Of a DNA stretch of 61,670 nucleotides, positions 47,372 to 56,057 are shown piece after piece; position 1 is the first letter of the stretch; each line of letters opens with the position of its first letter. The stretch comes from a virus. The notes under the pieces were generated by a model. The model had not been told where the DNA came from and made no database searches. It saw only the letters and a list, made by a program, of their open reading frames with translations. The translations under genes were made by a program, and so were the position numbers. The stretch is from IMG/VR virus record IMGVR_UViG_3300047319_001572, positions 1 through 61,670 of that record, one strand, 5' to 3'.

Positions 47372-48223
47372 TTAGTGCACTGCCGCCGCGTTATTGGCAA
47401 TGTCCCGGTTAATCAGTGACGATGTCTGGGCATGGCGTTCCTGCTTGCTCATCATCAGCGGATCTTTAATGGCCTTCGAATCGACTCCGGCCTTGAGTTG
47501 AGTGAACTGGGACGGAGTTCCAGCCGCAACGTTCGGGTTGCTACTCATCCTCTCGGCCCATTTTTGATCGTTTTCTTTCAGTCGTTCGGCGACAACAGCT
47601 TCAATCTTGGCGTTCTCACGGGCAGTGGCGATTTCCGTTTTCTTGGCCTCGAAGCCATACTTCTTGGAAACGTAATCCTTGAACGGCATCCGCTGGGCAG
47701 TCGCCTCACGATCCAGCGTTTCCAGATCATCCGGAAGGGGAGTGCCGTGAAGCCGCTGATGTTCGGTGACTGCCCATGTCGCGAGATTCACCACGGAAAG
47801 TCCTTGCTGTGGAGTCATGAAAGCGGGAGAACCGGGGACGCCACCTGCGTTGGCCTCGTATCGGCCGTTGGTTCCGCGGTTGGCATCGGGATTCGGAGCA
47901 ACGTAGCCAGGGGCGTCCTTGGCAATGAATCCAGCGGTTTTCGCGGCTTCTGCCTGAGTTTTGTAGAAGGCCACCTGAGCTTCGAGGTTCACTTTCTCGT
48001 GTCCCCATTCACTGAGTGCCGGCGCGACCTTTTCGTCATAAAGCTGTTTCTGCGATCGCTCCGCGAGTTCCGCGGCGTTGCGATCCGCTACCGCTTTTGC
48101 TTCCAAATCGGCTGCAGACGAAACAACAGTCGTCAGTCCGGTGACGATGCGCGAATCAAGAGCGTTGATTTCGGCTTCGGTGTACCCGGACTTCAACAAG
48201 ATTTCTTTAACTGTAGGTGCCAT
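47372..48223 (-). CDS. Scaffolding protein
   Basis: A 283-residue helical protein with high Ala, Glu and Lys (LEAKAVADRNAAELAERSQKQLYDEKVAPAL near 40-70, KTEIATARENAKIEAVVAERLKENDQKWAERM near 195-226), mostly coiled coil, 25 bases upstream of the capsid start. That place and shape are those of assembly scaffolds. The end (SLINRDIANNAAAVH) may be the capsid-binding peptide. Confidence 0.7.
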   Translation of the reverse strand: MAPTVKEILLKSGYTEAEINALDSRIVTGLTTVVSSAADLEAKAVADRNAAELAERSQKQLYDEKVAPALSEWGHEKVNLEAQVAFYKTQAEAAKTAGFIAKDAPGYVAPNPDANRGTNGRYEANAGGVPGSPAFMTPQQGLSVVNLATWAVTEHQRLHGTPLPDDLETLDREATAQRMPFKDYVSKKYGFEAKKTEIATARENAKIEAVVAERLKENDQKWAERMSSNPNVAAGTPSQFTQLKAGVDSKAIKDPLMMSKQERHAQTSSLINRDIANNAAAVH

Positions 48224-48232
48224 GATTTCTCC

Positions 48233-48487
48233 CTAATACGGTGGATTTTGATCCGGTGGTGTTTGCGGTGCACTGGTCAGCATCGCCGTCTGGGCTTCCT
48301 GAATCCCCTCCGCGACTTTCGACATACCCGATGAAAGAACCGGATTCTCTTGAGCAAGCTTTTTTGCCACTTCGTACATCTGGGCGAGAAGTTGCTGTTG
48401 AGGATTGGCGGGTGCTGCCGACGGAGCCTGACCGGCGCCGGGTTGTGGCGCTGGAGCTCCTTGGGGCGGTGGGGTCATGGAGGACAC
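48233..48487 (-). CDS. Small Pro/Gln/Ala-rich protein of the capsid unit
   Basis: An 84-residue protein with a disordered Pro-rich start (PPPQGAPAPQPGAGQAPSAAPANPQQQ), a helix (LLAQMYEVAKKLAQENPVLSSGMSKVAEGIQEAQTAML), and a Pro-rich end. It is nine bases upstream of the scaffold. It may be a head-assembly accessory. Family unknown. Confidence 0.55.
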   Translation of the reverse strand: MSSMTPPPQGAPAPQPGAGQAPSAAPANPQQQLLAQMYEVAKKLAQENPVLSSGMSKVAEGIQEAQTAMLTSAPQTPPDQNPPY

Positions 48488-48601
48488 TTACTTTTTGGAC
48501 CCCATGCCAGTTTTGCCAGGTGCGGCGCCTTTGGCTGCTTTCGGTTTCCCGAATTTCCCCATGTTGGCACCTTTACCGGAAAGAATTTTCGTGGCTCCCA
48601 T
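48488..48601 (-). CDS. Very basic 37-residue protein, first in capsid unit
   Basis: ATG 48601 stands behind AAGGAG and the TAA at 48490-48488 directly abuts the next start. The protein has about ten Lys and no acidic residue (MGATKILSGKGANMGKFGKP...). It is fourth of the short basic proteins among virion genes. Its leader contains the hairpin at 48615-48657. Confidence 0.5.
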   Translation of the reverse strand: MGATKILSGKGANMGKFGKPKAAKGAAPGKTGMGSKK

Positions 48602-48614
48602 TCAGATTCTCCTT

Positions 48615-48657
48615 GGGCCAAAAAACAAACGGCCCCAGATTGGTTTCTGAGGCCGTT
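48615..48657 (-). terminator. Rho-independent terminator in capsid-unit leader
   Basis: Arms AACGGCC/GGCCGTT (48628-48634/48651-48657) extend to an inner CAGA/TCTG stem (48636-48639/48646-48649), followed on the minus strand by TTTGTTTTTT. It lies after the portal-side genes but between the candidate promoter at 48741 and the first capsid-unit gene, so it can both stop upstream readthrough and attenuate the capsid promoter. Confidence 0.75.
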
Positions 48658-48711
48658 GGTGAATCCCTTGAAGAAGGGGCACGACGGAATCTCTCTACGA
48701 ACGACGCACAA

Positions 48712-48741
48712 GAATTACGCTGACACGTTAGACCTTGTCAA
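48712..48741 (-). promoter_or_regulatory. Candidate promoter of the capsid unit
   Basis: On the minus strand TTGACA (48741-48736) is followed after 18 bases by TAATTC (48717-48712), four of six matches at -10. The predicted start near 48705 lies about 48 bases before the terminator hairpin and about 100 before ATG 48601. Confidence 0.5.
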
Positions 48742-48748
48742 CTACTTT

Positions 48749-48982
48749 TCACAAACGCCGTAAAATTTCTACGATTTTTTCGGTCTGGTCTTCGACCGAA
48801 TTTCGTCGCGCGGTCAGCATCACACTTCGAACACCACCCTGGATAATGTGAAATGTCAGATGTCCGGTGATTCGATTTTCGCGGAGCACGTCAACGATGC
48901 GATCTGCTGGAACAGTGGCGCGCAACTGTGTTTCGGTGACGACGATTTCGTTGTTGTTGATTACGAATCCTTCGGCTTTCAC
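48749..48982 (-). CDS. Small P-II-like hypothetical protein
   Basis: A 77-residue alpha/beta protein (IVVTETQLRATVPADRIVDVLRENRITGHLTFHIIQGGVRSVMLTARRNSVEDQTEKIVEILRRL). The order beta-alpha-beta-beta-alpha is ferredoxin-like. It overlaps the portal stop (ATGA at 48979). I do not recognise it. Confidence 0.55.
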   Translation of the reverse strand: MKAEGFVINNNEIVVTETQLRATVPADRIVDVLRENRITGHLTFHIIQGGVRSVMLTARRNSVEDQTEKIVEILRRL

Positions 48983-51105
48983 TTCGACTCCGTGATGGTT
49001 GTGCGTGGCTTGCCGTCATGCTTCCCTTTTTGTACGATCTTCGGTGGCTGTTGTCCGGAAGGCGGCCGTCCCTCTGGTTTGCCGGTGGGCTTTTTCGGGG
49101 TTCCTTCCGTTCCGCCACCCTCTTCGCCTCCGCCTTCATCCGGACCACCGAGGCCGAGTTGGCCGGCCAGTTGTTGTTCCTGGGCCATCAGCGCGATCTG
49201 GATCTTCTTCCAGTTCACCCATTTTTCAAATTCGTCTTTACCTGGAATTTCACCGAAGTTTTCAATTCCAAGTTTCTTCGCGACTGTGTGGGGACTGATG
49301 GGGAATTGATCGCGATACAGTTGCAGATACTTCAGTTGCTCCTGGGCCTGTGTGATCTTGAGCAGCGTCGACGGAACCGATATCAATCGAAGGTTCGCTG
49401 CGAACGATCGCGCGCGTGCCAATTTGTCGTACCGCGATTTTCGCTCCACGATCTCTCCGTCAACCATATCAAACGGCCGCAGAGCTCCCATGTATTCATC
49501 GACCATGTGAGACGGGACGATCGATGCCGGATCGTAGTCGAAAATTTCCGGCGTCAGTTTGTCGGGCCCAATGTATTCGATGATTCGCCGAGTATCCATC
49601 CACTGCGGGATCATGAACTTCATCTGGTAGGCAACCTTCGCGTTGCCAGCTTCCATCGACGCGGCGATTCCTTTCGCGATCGGGCCGATCGACTCAATCA
49701 TCTTGTCCATGCTATCGGCGTCCATGTTGAGCTTGATGTTCATCATGTTTCCGATGTCATCGATTCCCAGTTGCTGCTTCTCCGCATTAATCAGATGTTC
49801 GAGGAATTTGTAGTTCGTGTCCGTGATCTGGACTTCGTCGGGAAGGAGAGACTGGAAGGTTTGCTTTGGAACACCGTCGCCACCCATGCGAACGCGTTGC
49901 TCGAAGAGGTCGAAGTTTTCTACCTTCGTTCCGCCAACTGACGTTCGGTCGTATCCCATCGGCGGATCCATGCGCGCGGAGATAACCTGGTCCATTCCGC
50001 GTTCGTGTTTTCGTTTGGTCAGTTCTATCGATCCCACCGATTCCACCAGCGACAGTCCCAGAGCTTCCCAGGGCCAGTCATCGACGGTGTAGGGTACCGG
50101 CGGCATTTTCCCGTGCCAGTCAAACGCCGGCCCGTCGTACATGGGCCTCTTCACCGAAGGAGTCGTGATGATCAGCCGGAGATTCGGATACACCCGGCAG
50201 TCCATGAGAGTCGCCTTACGCATGACCGGCAGGTTGTTTTGGATGCCGCCAAAGATGTCCTGGCCGATGTAAGGGACTTTGTAAAACCAACTGGTGCTGG
50301 GATCGCCCATCGGAAGTTCGTATCCGGTGTTGTTGATTCGCATGTCGCGAATGAACGAGTATCGGATTTCACAGTACAGATTTCCCCAATTGCGACTCTG
50401 CGAATCTCCATACCTAAACTTCTCCGCCCAGTCGATTCGTTTCGCGGTCAAACGTGATGGGAACGTGCACTGATTGACTGGAACCAGTTCGGACTGAAAG
50501 AGCGGAAATTTCGCGTGTGCTTCTGCAATCGGCATGTACTCGTAGATCGTGTTGATGTACGCATCCTGCGTATCATTCGAAGAAGGAACCTGGACCGGAA
50601 GGACATCGAGAATCCCAAGAGGTTCGAAAATGATTCGACGTTCACCGTAGCCATAATCTTCGGCTTTGCACTTCGGCCACATATAACCGATGCCGGTGAC
50701 TGAGGCCCACTGAAGAACCTTACGCAGTTGCCGCGGATACAGCGATTCCTGATAGATCGCCTTCATCACATTGTTTTCGATTTCGGCGTAGTCCTTGTAT
50801 TGGGGCGCATCGGATCCGAGGACTCCAATTTCGCGGACGTCGGAGATTGTTTCGACAAATTTTCGGACGTTGTATTTGAGGAAATTGGTGTACAGGGTGG
50901 ATCGGACTTTGTCGGTGAAAATCCCGTCGAACAGTTTCATGTTCTTCGCGAGATTCATGTAGGACTTTTGGCCGGATAGATACCCCTCACCTTCCTGAAT
51001 CGCTTCTTCGATGTATCCGCAACAGTGAGTCGCCGATTCCTCAAAAGGTGGCACCTGCCAACTGGTTTCGGCTTTCTGTGTCTCGAGGAGAAGAACTCCA
51101 CTCAT
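48979..51105 (-). CDS. Portal protein
   Basis: A 708-residue portal of the long podovirus type (P22 portal is about 725). GYIEEAIQEGEGYLSGQKSYMNLAKNMKLFDGIFTDK near 30-66 matches the early helix segment of portals. The crown-to-stem region includes LTKRKHERGMDQVISARMDPPMGYDR near 370-395 and EQRVRMGGDGVPKQTFQSLLPDEV. The C-terminus is Pro/Gly/Glu-rich (GGPDEGGGEEGGGTEG) and probably disordered. It is three genes from TerL, the usual layout. Confidence 0.75.
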   Translation of the reverse strand: MSGVLLLETQKAETSWQVPPFEESATHCCGYIEEAIQEGEGYLSGQKSYMNLAKNMKLFDGIFTDKVRSTLYTNFLKYNVRKFVETISDVREIGVLGSDAPQYKDYAEIENNVMKAIYQESLYPRQLRKVLQWASVTGIGYMWPKCKAEDYGYGERRIIFEPLGILDVLPVQVPSSNDTQDAYINTIYEYMPIAEAHAKFPLFQSELVPVNQCTFPSRLTAKRIDWAEKFRYGDSQSRNWGNLYCEIRYSFIRDMRINNTGYELPMGDPSTSWFYKVPYIGQDIFGGIQNNLPVMRKATLMDCRVYPNLRLIITTPSVKRPMYDGPAFDWHGKMPPVPYTVDDWPWEALGLSLVESVGSIELTKRKHERGMDQVISARMDPPMGYDRTSVGGTKVENFDLFEQRVRMGGDGVPKQTFQSLLPDEVQITDTNYKFLEHLINAEKQQLGIDDIGNMMNIKLNMDADSMDKMIESIGPIAKGIAASMEAGNAKVAYQMKFMIPQWMDTRRIIEYIGPDKLTPEIFDYDPASIVPSHMVDEYMGALRPFDMVDGEIVERKSRYDKLARARSFAANLRLISVPSTLLKITQAQEQLKYLQLYRDQFPISPHTVAKKLGIENFGEIPGKDEFEKWVNWKKIQIALMAQEQQLAGQLGLGGPDEGGGEEGGGTEGTPKKPTGKPEGRPPSGQQPPKIVQKGKHDGKPRTTITESK

Positions 51106-51443
51106 ACTTTTTCCTCAACAGGAACGTTGAACGATCGGCGAGTGTGGTAACCACCCGTTGTGGTTTTCAGTTTTTCGTCGTCGGGGTCGCCTTTGTCCAA
51201 AATCCAAAAGCGTGCACCGTAGGGAACTTCAATCAAATCCGGCAACGTGTAGAATTTTTTGCAGTCGTAGCATCCTGGCGGAGTGGGACTCCAATTTCCT
51301 TCGAAGAAGCCGTTGTACCAGATACCGATACGGCCGTCTGGTGCAATAACCATGTTGTTACCACTGTGTCCGTCGTCAGACAGTCGGCCTGTCCCACAAT
51401 TGGGACACATCAGCGGCCTACAATCTTCGTAAATGAAACTCAC
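51102..51443 (-). CDS. Hypothetical protein with zinc ribbon
   Basis: A 113-residue protein with LMCPNCGTGRL near residues 11-21 and a later GCYDCKKF near 57-64, forming a four-cysteine zinc site, separated by a beta-rich stretch. It overlaps the portal start and the preceding stop (ATGA). Such ribbon proteins sit between TerL and portal in some phages. Function unknown. Confidence 0.6.
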   Translation of the reverse strand: MSFIYEDCRPLMCPNCGTGRLSDDGHSGNNMVIAPDGRIGIWYNGFFEGNWSPTPPGCYDCKKFYTLPDLIEVPYGARFWILDKGDPDDEKLKTTTGGYHTRRSFNVPVEEKV

Positions 51444-51922
51444 TTTCCGGACTCAAATCCTTCGATATGCATAAACGACTCCTTTTTCATTTTCCGGCGC
51501 CGCTCGTCTTCATCGAATTTGTTCAGGGCGAATCGACAGAATTCTTTGTTGATTGCGTTTCGCGCGTTCATGAATGACGTCACCAATTCTTGACGAGCCC
51601 ATGCGCGAATCGGGCCTTCGAAAACTTCGCGCTGTTCGTCGGTCATTTCATCATCACGGCGTTCCTGGTCGCGAAGCTTCTGGGACCAGATTTCTAGTTC
51701 ATGCGCGGACGTGCAAACGATTTTCTGAAACCCAGCCTTTGCAAAACTTGGGGGCACCGGGAAGTTATCAGGGAATCCAACGATGATTCTTTGCGTGGTG
51801 GGATTATGGTAGAACACAACGGCAATTCGCTTTACCGCTGGGCGAAGGTGCTTCGGTACCCACAGGTTTGAGTTAGTTCGGTTCGATGGGGCGACACTCT
51901 CAGGAAGAAAAAGTTTTGTCAT
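51440..51922 (-). CDS. Hypothetical protein
   Basis: A 160-residue protein with an N-terminal beta part (LRPAVKRIAVVFYHNPTTQRIIVGFPDNFP) and a charged helical C-terminal half (RDDEMTDEQREVFEGPIRAWARQELVTSF). It lies between TerL-side genes and portal and overlaps its neighbours. Assembly role possible, family unknown. Confidence 0.6.
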   Translation of the reverse strand: MTKLFLPESVAPSNRTNSNLWVPKHLRPAVKRIAVVFYHNPTTQRIIVGFPDNFPVPPSFAKAGFQKIVCTSAHELEIWSQKLRDQERRDDEMTDEQREVFEGPIRAWARQELVTSFMNARNAINKEFCRFALNKFDEDERRRKMKKESFMHIEGFESGK

Positions 51923-52419
51923 CGCTTGTAAGGAATCGCCTTTTCGGATTTCGAAGGTGGAGTTTTCGAAATGGATCGATTTGGAATCGCACTTGATATT
52001 TGTTTCCGAGACGAAACAATCCCATTTCTCTTGTCGCGGTCCGCGTTAATCTGCTTCGTCTTCACGGCATCGGAAACGGTCTGCTGACGCTTTAATCCCT
52101 GCGAAAGAAGGCTGGCCTGTTCGGGTAAATCCTTAACGGCCGGCTCCGGTTCGGACTGGGGTTTGCGCTGAAGCTTCGCCTGGAGAGCCTTGTTCCTGGT
52201 GGTTGCCTTTGCACCTTCGCTACGCGTATCCATGTTTTTCTGAATCTCAGAATCTCGCTTGTCGGAGATTTTCTTGCCAGCGATTCGCGCAGTTTCTTTT
52301 TCGATGTACTCAGAGTCCTTCATGGTTGTCGGCTGGGGTGCCTTTCCGAACGGAGCATCATCGTTAGTGTCTGAGCCACCCAGGGCCGGATCGTGCGGTG
52401 AGAATTTGCGTTCTGCCAT
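51919..52419 (-). CDS. Charged disordered protein next to TerL
   Basis: A 166-residue highly charged protein with Lys, Gln, Ser and few hydrophobics, mostly disordered, ending KTPPSKSEKAIPYKR. It sits two bases after the TerL stop. It may be a packaging or head-filling accessory. No motif is recognisable. Confidence 0.55.
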   Translation of the reverse strand: MAERKFSPHDPALGGSDTNDDAPFGKAPQPTTMKDSEYIEKETARIAGKKISDKRDSEIQKNMDTRSEGAKATTRNKALQAKLQRKPQSEPEPAVKDLPEQASLLSQGLKRQQTVSDAVKTKQINADRDKRNGIVSSRKQISSAIPNRSISKTPPSKSEKAIPYKR

Positions 52420-52421
52420 AG

Positions 52422-54542
52422 CTAATCTCCTACGTTCATGGCCGACATATTCGCATACTCTTCATTGAATTCGGGAAGGTTTCCTCGACGGACCGTGTAA
52501 ACCTTCTCTGATCTTTCTGAGAGAACGTCCAAATGATGACGAGTAAAATATGCCATCGCGGCCGCGCGAACCCTGTCGTCTTTCTTTCCGGTTTTGTGTT
52601 CAATCTTCGTTTTGCCGGCCGCTGAAACTTTTTTCTCGAGGTTTTCCAATTCCAGAATCAGCCACTTTGAATTCGCGTGATACCAACCGTTTTTGACAGC
52701 ATCGATGAAGCGGTTCATCAGAAATGGGACCGACCACGCGCCGGAGTACCATCCGTCTTTGATCGACGCGTTCTCTTTCACTTTTTTGTTGTCGTATCGA
52801 ATCATCTGATGCTGGAACAGGAATCCCATCATCTTCAATTGAAGCTGGCAGTCATCTCCAGGCCGTTCCCGTTGCTCAATAATGAATTTGCAGCCGCGTT
52901 CGTCCCGGCATTTCTGGCCGTAGTAGGCACCCAGCGCCGCGGCGAAGCCCACAGCCTGGGGAGGATTGATTCGAAGACTGGCAAGTTCCGCCACCTGAAC
53001 GTCGGGATGATTTCCAGTTGCACTTAACGTTACATTTATAACAGTTCGATCTTCGTCGGGCTTTCCCAGTCCGTCGGCCGTGTCGATTCCGATCGAGTAA
53101 TCGCGGCCTTGTTTGGGATGTTCCCAAATGATGATTTTGTCGTAGAAATTCTGTTCATCTTTCTCAGCGACCGGCAGGAGGGGAACTAGGATCCAGTCGT
53201 ACTCCACGCCGCGGTGAGATACATGGTGAATCTCAATCCGTTCCGCTTCGTAATCGATCAAATTGGGATCCGGTTCAAAGCCATCATCGATTGACTTCCC
53301 GATAACGGCGTAACAGGTGTAGTCGCGCTTCCGATTCTCCGACTGCACGGTAATGACTTCGGGATCGAAGATGATGTCATTCTTCCCAGTCAACGCCTCG
53401 AGGTCGTCAGCCGGCATCTGTGAGGCCCAGGTTCGTTCAGTGTGCGACTTCACTGCAGCGCGATAGTTGAATTCCCAGAACCATGCCTGTTCGCGCGTGA
53501 CTTTCCAGTTCTGGCCCGTGACGACGGAAAGAAACGGATCGTTGTTCACGTAAATTTCGCACCGGCTGACGTGTTTGATCGTTTCCTTCATCGGAACCCA
53601 TCCGTCTTTGATCGGAAACTTTTTGATGAAGTCCGCTTCTGGATACAGATCCGTTGCCAGCGGCCAGGGAATGAACAGCGGACAGAATCGCGACTCCCCC
53701 AGCGGAAAACCTTCCTTCGCAGCGCGCCAGAAGTCCGCTTGCCATCCCGTGGATCCGCCACCGGTACCTTCGAGAACCTGAAACAATTTCCTCGAGGAGT
53801 GAGTCGCGCGCAAGAGGCCTTCTTCAATCGTTTTTTTCGGATTCGGAATGTCTGCGAGTTCGGAAACGTGGACGGCCGTCGGCGTCCAGCCCTGGGCGAT
53901 ACCAGTAGACTGCATTCCGGACTGTACGGAGAGGATGGAACCGTTTCTCCACTTCATCGTTCCGGATTTGTTGACCGTTTGCCGCGGTACGAGCCACCAG
54001 GGACAGCGTTCGTAGCAAGTGGTGATGATTCGCGCGATCAGGTCTGATTTTTCCTGCTTCACTGAGGCCATAACGGCCTGTGTATTCGGGATGAAAAGCA
54101 TCCGATGAAGGAACATCAGCGCCGTCATCGTCGAGATTCCGACCTGTCTGGCCTTCAAAACGAAAATCTCGATCGCAACTTCCAAATCTTCGAAGTACGC
54201 GCACATTTCGAAGAAAATTTCTTGTGAAAGGCGTGATTTGAACTGAAAAATGTCGCCTTTTTCGTCGGTGATGAACGCGTAGCGAGTCGCCCAATAGTGT
54301 TGATCGAATGAACAGATGATCTGTTCGTTCTGCACCCACCGTTTCAGGCGCCGTTTCTGTTTATCGGTGAGCATCGACGTGACCGCAGCGTAAGAGTTTC
54401 GCGTATTGCTTTTGATCGTGACGATCCCGTCGATGTATTCCTTGAATTCTTTGATCTGGTCGACGGTGTGGTAGACAGGGCGCCAGTGGTGCTGGGATTC
54501 GAAGGCATCTAACTTGCGATCGATGATTTTTTTTGCGTACAC
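52422..54542 (-). CDS. terL: Terminase large subunit
   Basis: A 706-residue packaging motor. The Walker A form VLKARQVGIST is at 128-138 and the Walker B form AVHVSELAD at 223-231 with catalytic E228. YSIGIDTADGLGKPDEDRTVINV near 480-505 holds the first nuclease acid. Terminase of this type cuts and pumps DNA. It is longer than common TerL (about 450-550), with an N-terminal 120-residue extension. The large start frame has a normal start at 54542. It is preceded by the small-subunit candidate. Confidence 0.85.
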   Translation of the reverse strand: MYAKKIIDRKLDAFESQHHWRPVYHTVDQIKEFKEYIDGIVTIKSNTRNSYAAVTSMLTDKQKRRLKRWVQNEQIICSFDQHYWATRYAFITDEKGDIFQFKSRLSQEIFFEMCAYFEDLEVAIEIFVLKARQVGISTMTALMFLHRMLFIPNTQAVMASVKQEKSDLIARIITTCYERCPWWLVPRQTVNKSGTMKWRNGSILSVQSGMQSTGIAQGWTPTAVHVSELADIPNPKKTIEEGLLRATHSSRKLFQVLEGTGGGSTGWQADFWRAAKEGFPLGESRFCPLFIPWPLATDLYPEADFIKKFPIKDGWVPMKETIKHVSRCEIYVNNDPFLSVVTGQNWKVTREQAWFWEFNYRAAVKSHTERTWASQMPADDLEALTGKNDIIFDPEVITVQSENRKRDYTCYAVIGKSIDDGFEPDPNLIDYEAERIEIHHVSHRGVEYDWILVPLLPVAEKDEQNFYDKIIIWEHPKQGRDYSIGIDTADGLGKPDEDRTVINVTLSATGNHPDVQVAELASLRINPPQAVGFAAALGAYYGQKCRDERGCKFIIEQRERPGDDCQLQLKMMGFLFQHQMIRYDNKKVKENASIKDGWYSGAWSVPFLMNRFIDAVKNGWYHANSKWLILELENLEKKVSAAGKTKIEHKTGKKDDRVRAAAMAYFTRHHLDVLSERSEKVYTVRRGNLPEFNEEYANMSAMNVGD

Positions 54543-54544
54543 CC

Positions 54545-55252
54545 TTACTTCGGCCCTTCGATCATCAGTTGAGTATCTTCGACATTCGGGAACAAGTCGT
54601 CAATGTCGACTTCGTCTGGGCGCGCTGGCAGGACCGTTTCCGGATTCGCGATCGGCCGAGTCGATTCCTCTTCCGGTTCTTCTCCGACCGTGCCGGCGAA
54701 GTACTTTTCAATGAACGTGGCTCCCTTCGGCCGTGGCAGGAAACCCATCGCTGTATGGATAACTTCTCGATCGCGAAACCCTTTCGGAGTCATGGCGCTC
54801 TTTACAGTTGCACGGACGATATCCGGATGGTTCGTGATCGAAATGATCTTTATCGTATTGACGGCCTGTTGTCGCAACGCAATCAGGATCGATCCAAGAA
54901 GTGAAGGGATATCGAGACGGGCCTTCACGGCCCAGGCCTCCCACGGCATGATGTGATGATCGATTTCGTTTCCGAGGTCGTACGCACGAAGGAACTTTCC
55001 GATGGTGGGATCCTGGGAGAACCGCATAGCCGACATGACCGCTGGCAGACCGCCTTCCGCTTCCTGTAGGAAAGGGGTGAGGGGTGCGGCGCGCTTCAGT
55101 TCGTCGTAGTCGATTTCGAGCACTACCAATCGAGCTTCGAAATATTCGTGACTAAACTTTCTTTTTGGATTCAGGATGACTTTCGAGCCACGCTTTTTCC
55201 CGCGGCCCTGGGGCTTCTTCGGTGAGGGTGGTCCAGTCTTCGAGGTTTTCAT
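54545..55252 (-). CDS. Terminase small subunit candidate
   Basis: A 235-residue protein directly upstream of TerL, two bases away. It has a basic N-terminus (KKPQGRGKKRGSKV), a middle helical region (DELKRAAPLTPFLQEAEGGLPAVMSAMRF), a possible helix-turn-helix pair, and an acidic tail (EVDIDDLFPNVEDTQLMIEGPK), the shape of small terminase subunits that bind DNA at one end and TerL at the other. Assignment is from position and layout. Its first 101 bases overlap the next gene. Confidence 0.55.
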   Translation of the reverse strand: MKTSKTGPPSPKKPQGRGKKRGSKVILNPKRKFSHEYFEARLVVLEIDYDELKRAAPLTPFLQEAEGGLPAVMSAMRFSQDPTIGKFLRAYDLGNEIDHHIMPWEAWAVKARLDIPSLLGSILIALRQQAVNTIKIISITNHPDIVRATVKSAMTPKGFRDREVIHTAMGFLPRPKGATFIEKYFAGTVGEEPEEESTRPIANPETVLPARPDEVDIDDLFPNVEDTQLMIEGPK

Positions 55253-55463
55253 TTGTCTGTCCCTGCTCCTCTTTCAGCCGTTCTTCGTCGGTTTTAACAT
55301 GGGTAACCGTGGCTTTGACGTCTCTCTTTTTCGGTGGGTAACGTTTGGCGAAGTCTTTTTCAGTGATTGTCGCGAGTGTCTGTATAGATCCGGCCATGTG
55401 ATCGAAGGCCTCTCCGATACCCTCAATAGCAACGATTAGCCTCTCTTCCTGCTCTGGTGTCAT
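55152..55463 (-). CDS. Hypothetical helical protein
   Basis: A 103-residue helical, charged protein (VAIEGIGEAFDHMAGSIQTLATITEKDFAKRY). It overlaps the next gene by 101 bases in another frame and the previous by four (ATGA). Both frames look protein-like in the overlap, which is long for this phage. Function unknown. Confidence 0.55.
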   Translation of the reverse strand: MTPEQEERLIVAIEGIGEAFDHMAGSIQTLATITEKDFAKRYPPKKRDVKATVTHVKTDEERLKEEQGQTNENLEDWTTLTEEAPGPREKAWLESHPESKKKV

Positions 55464-55702
55464 TTTCTCACCATGAAATGTTCTCCAACGAATTCTACAA
55501 CCATCGAATCGGAGTACTCTGGATTGGCAAAAACTTCCTTCAATCCTGGATGAACCTGATAATCGTCGCCCATCCTTGACGCAATATAACGAGCAGTTCC
55601 GAGGGTCATCAATCCGCTCGATGGTGGCGGCATTTCGCGAGACTCAATCACGGAACGGTATAGTCGCTCAATGTCTTCAAATGTGATCTGTCCGTCACTC
55701 AT
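55460..55702 (-). CDS. Hypothetical protein
   Basis: An 80-residue protein from ATG 55702, overlapping the preceding stop (ATGA). The longer frame to 55900 is a shadow of that gene. It is acidic with a helical start (ITFEDIERLYRSVIESREM) and a mixed C-terminal half. No family recognised. Confidence 0.55.
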   Translation of the reverse strand: MSDGQITFEDIERLYRSVIESREMPPPSSGLMTLGTARYIASRMGDDYQVHPGLKEVFANPEYSDSMVVEFVGEHFMVRK

Positions 55703-55959
55703 TGCGGCGCCTGTGGGGCATCGAATCCCCATTCCTGAAGTGGCTGTCCGAGAGCATCGAAGGAGTACCACACTAGAAGGCATTCTCCCCCGTGAATTTC
55801 GGCATCCCCGACGCTCTGAATCACCCGGCCTTCCTGATACGCTTTCAGGACTGACGGTATTCTCGCCAGCATTTTGTAGTGCCACGGATCCGGAATACAA
55901 GCGAAGTGGTGGTGGCGGCTATCGAGGCTGGCATACCGCAATTCGAGGGACGTCACCAT
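55699..55959 (-). CDS. Hypothetical protein
   Basis: An 86-residue protein rich in His, Tyr and Trp (LDSRHHHFACIPDPWHYKML near 12-31, GGECLLVWYSFDALGQPLQEWGFD near 57-80). It is coupled to both neighbours. No family recognised. Confidence 0.55.
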   Translation of the reverse strand: MVTSLELRYASLDSRHHHFACIPDPWHYKMLARIPSVLKAYQEGRVIQSVGDAEIHGGECLLVWYSFDALGQPLQEWGFDAPQAPQ

Positions 55960-56057
55960 CTCCCCCAGCGGATGTAGCCCACCGCAAACAAACAGGAGAA
56001 TGCTACACCCGCGAAAAATCCCAGCGACACAAGGACGATCACCGCAAGGGGATTCAT
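55953..56057 (-). CDS. 34-residue membrane peptide
   Basis: A short frame with ATG 56057 overlapping the previous stop (ATGA) and TGA 55953 overlapping the next start. Residues 3-28 (PLAVIVLVSLGFFAGVAFSC...) form one transmembrane helix with a basic tail (YIRWGRW). It resembles the 29-residue peptide at 7807. Role unknown, possibly a small lysis or membrane regulator. Confidence 0.55.
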   Translation of the reverse strand: MNPLAVIVLVSLGFFAGVAFSCLFAVGYIRWGRW

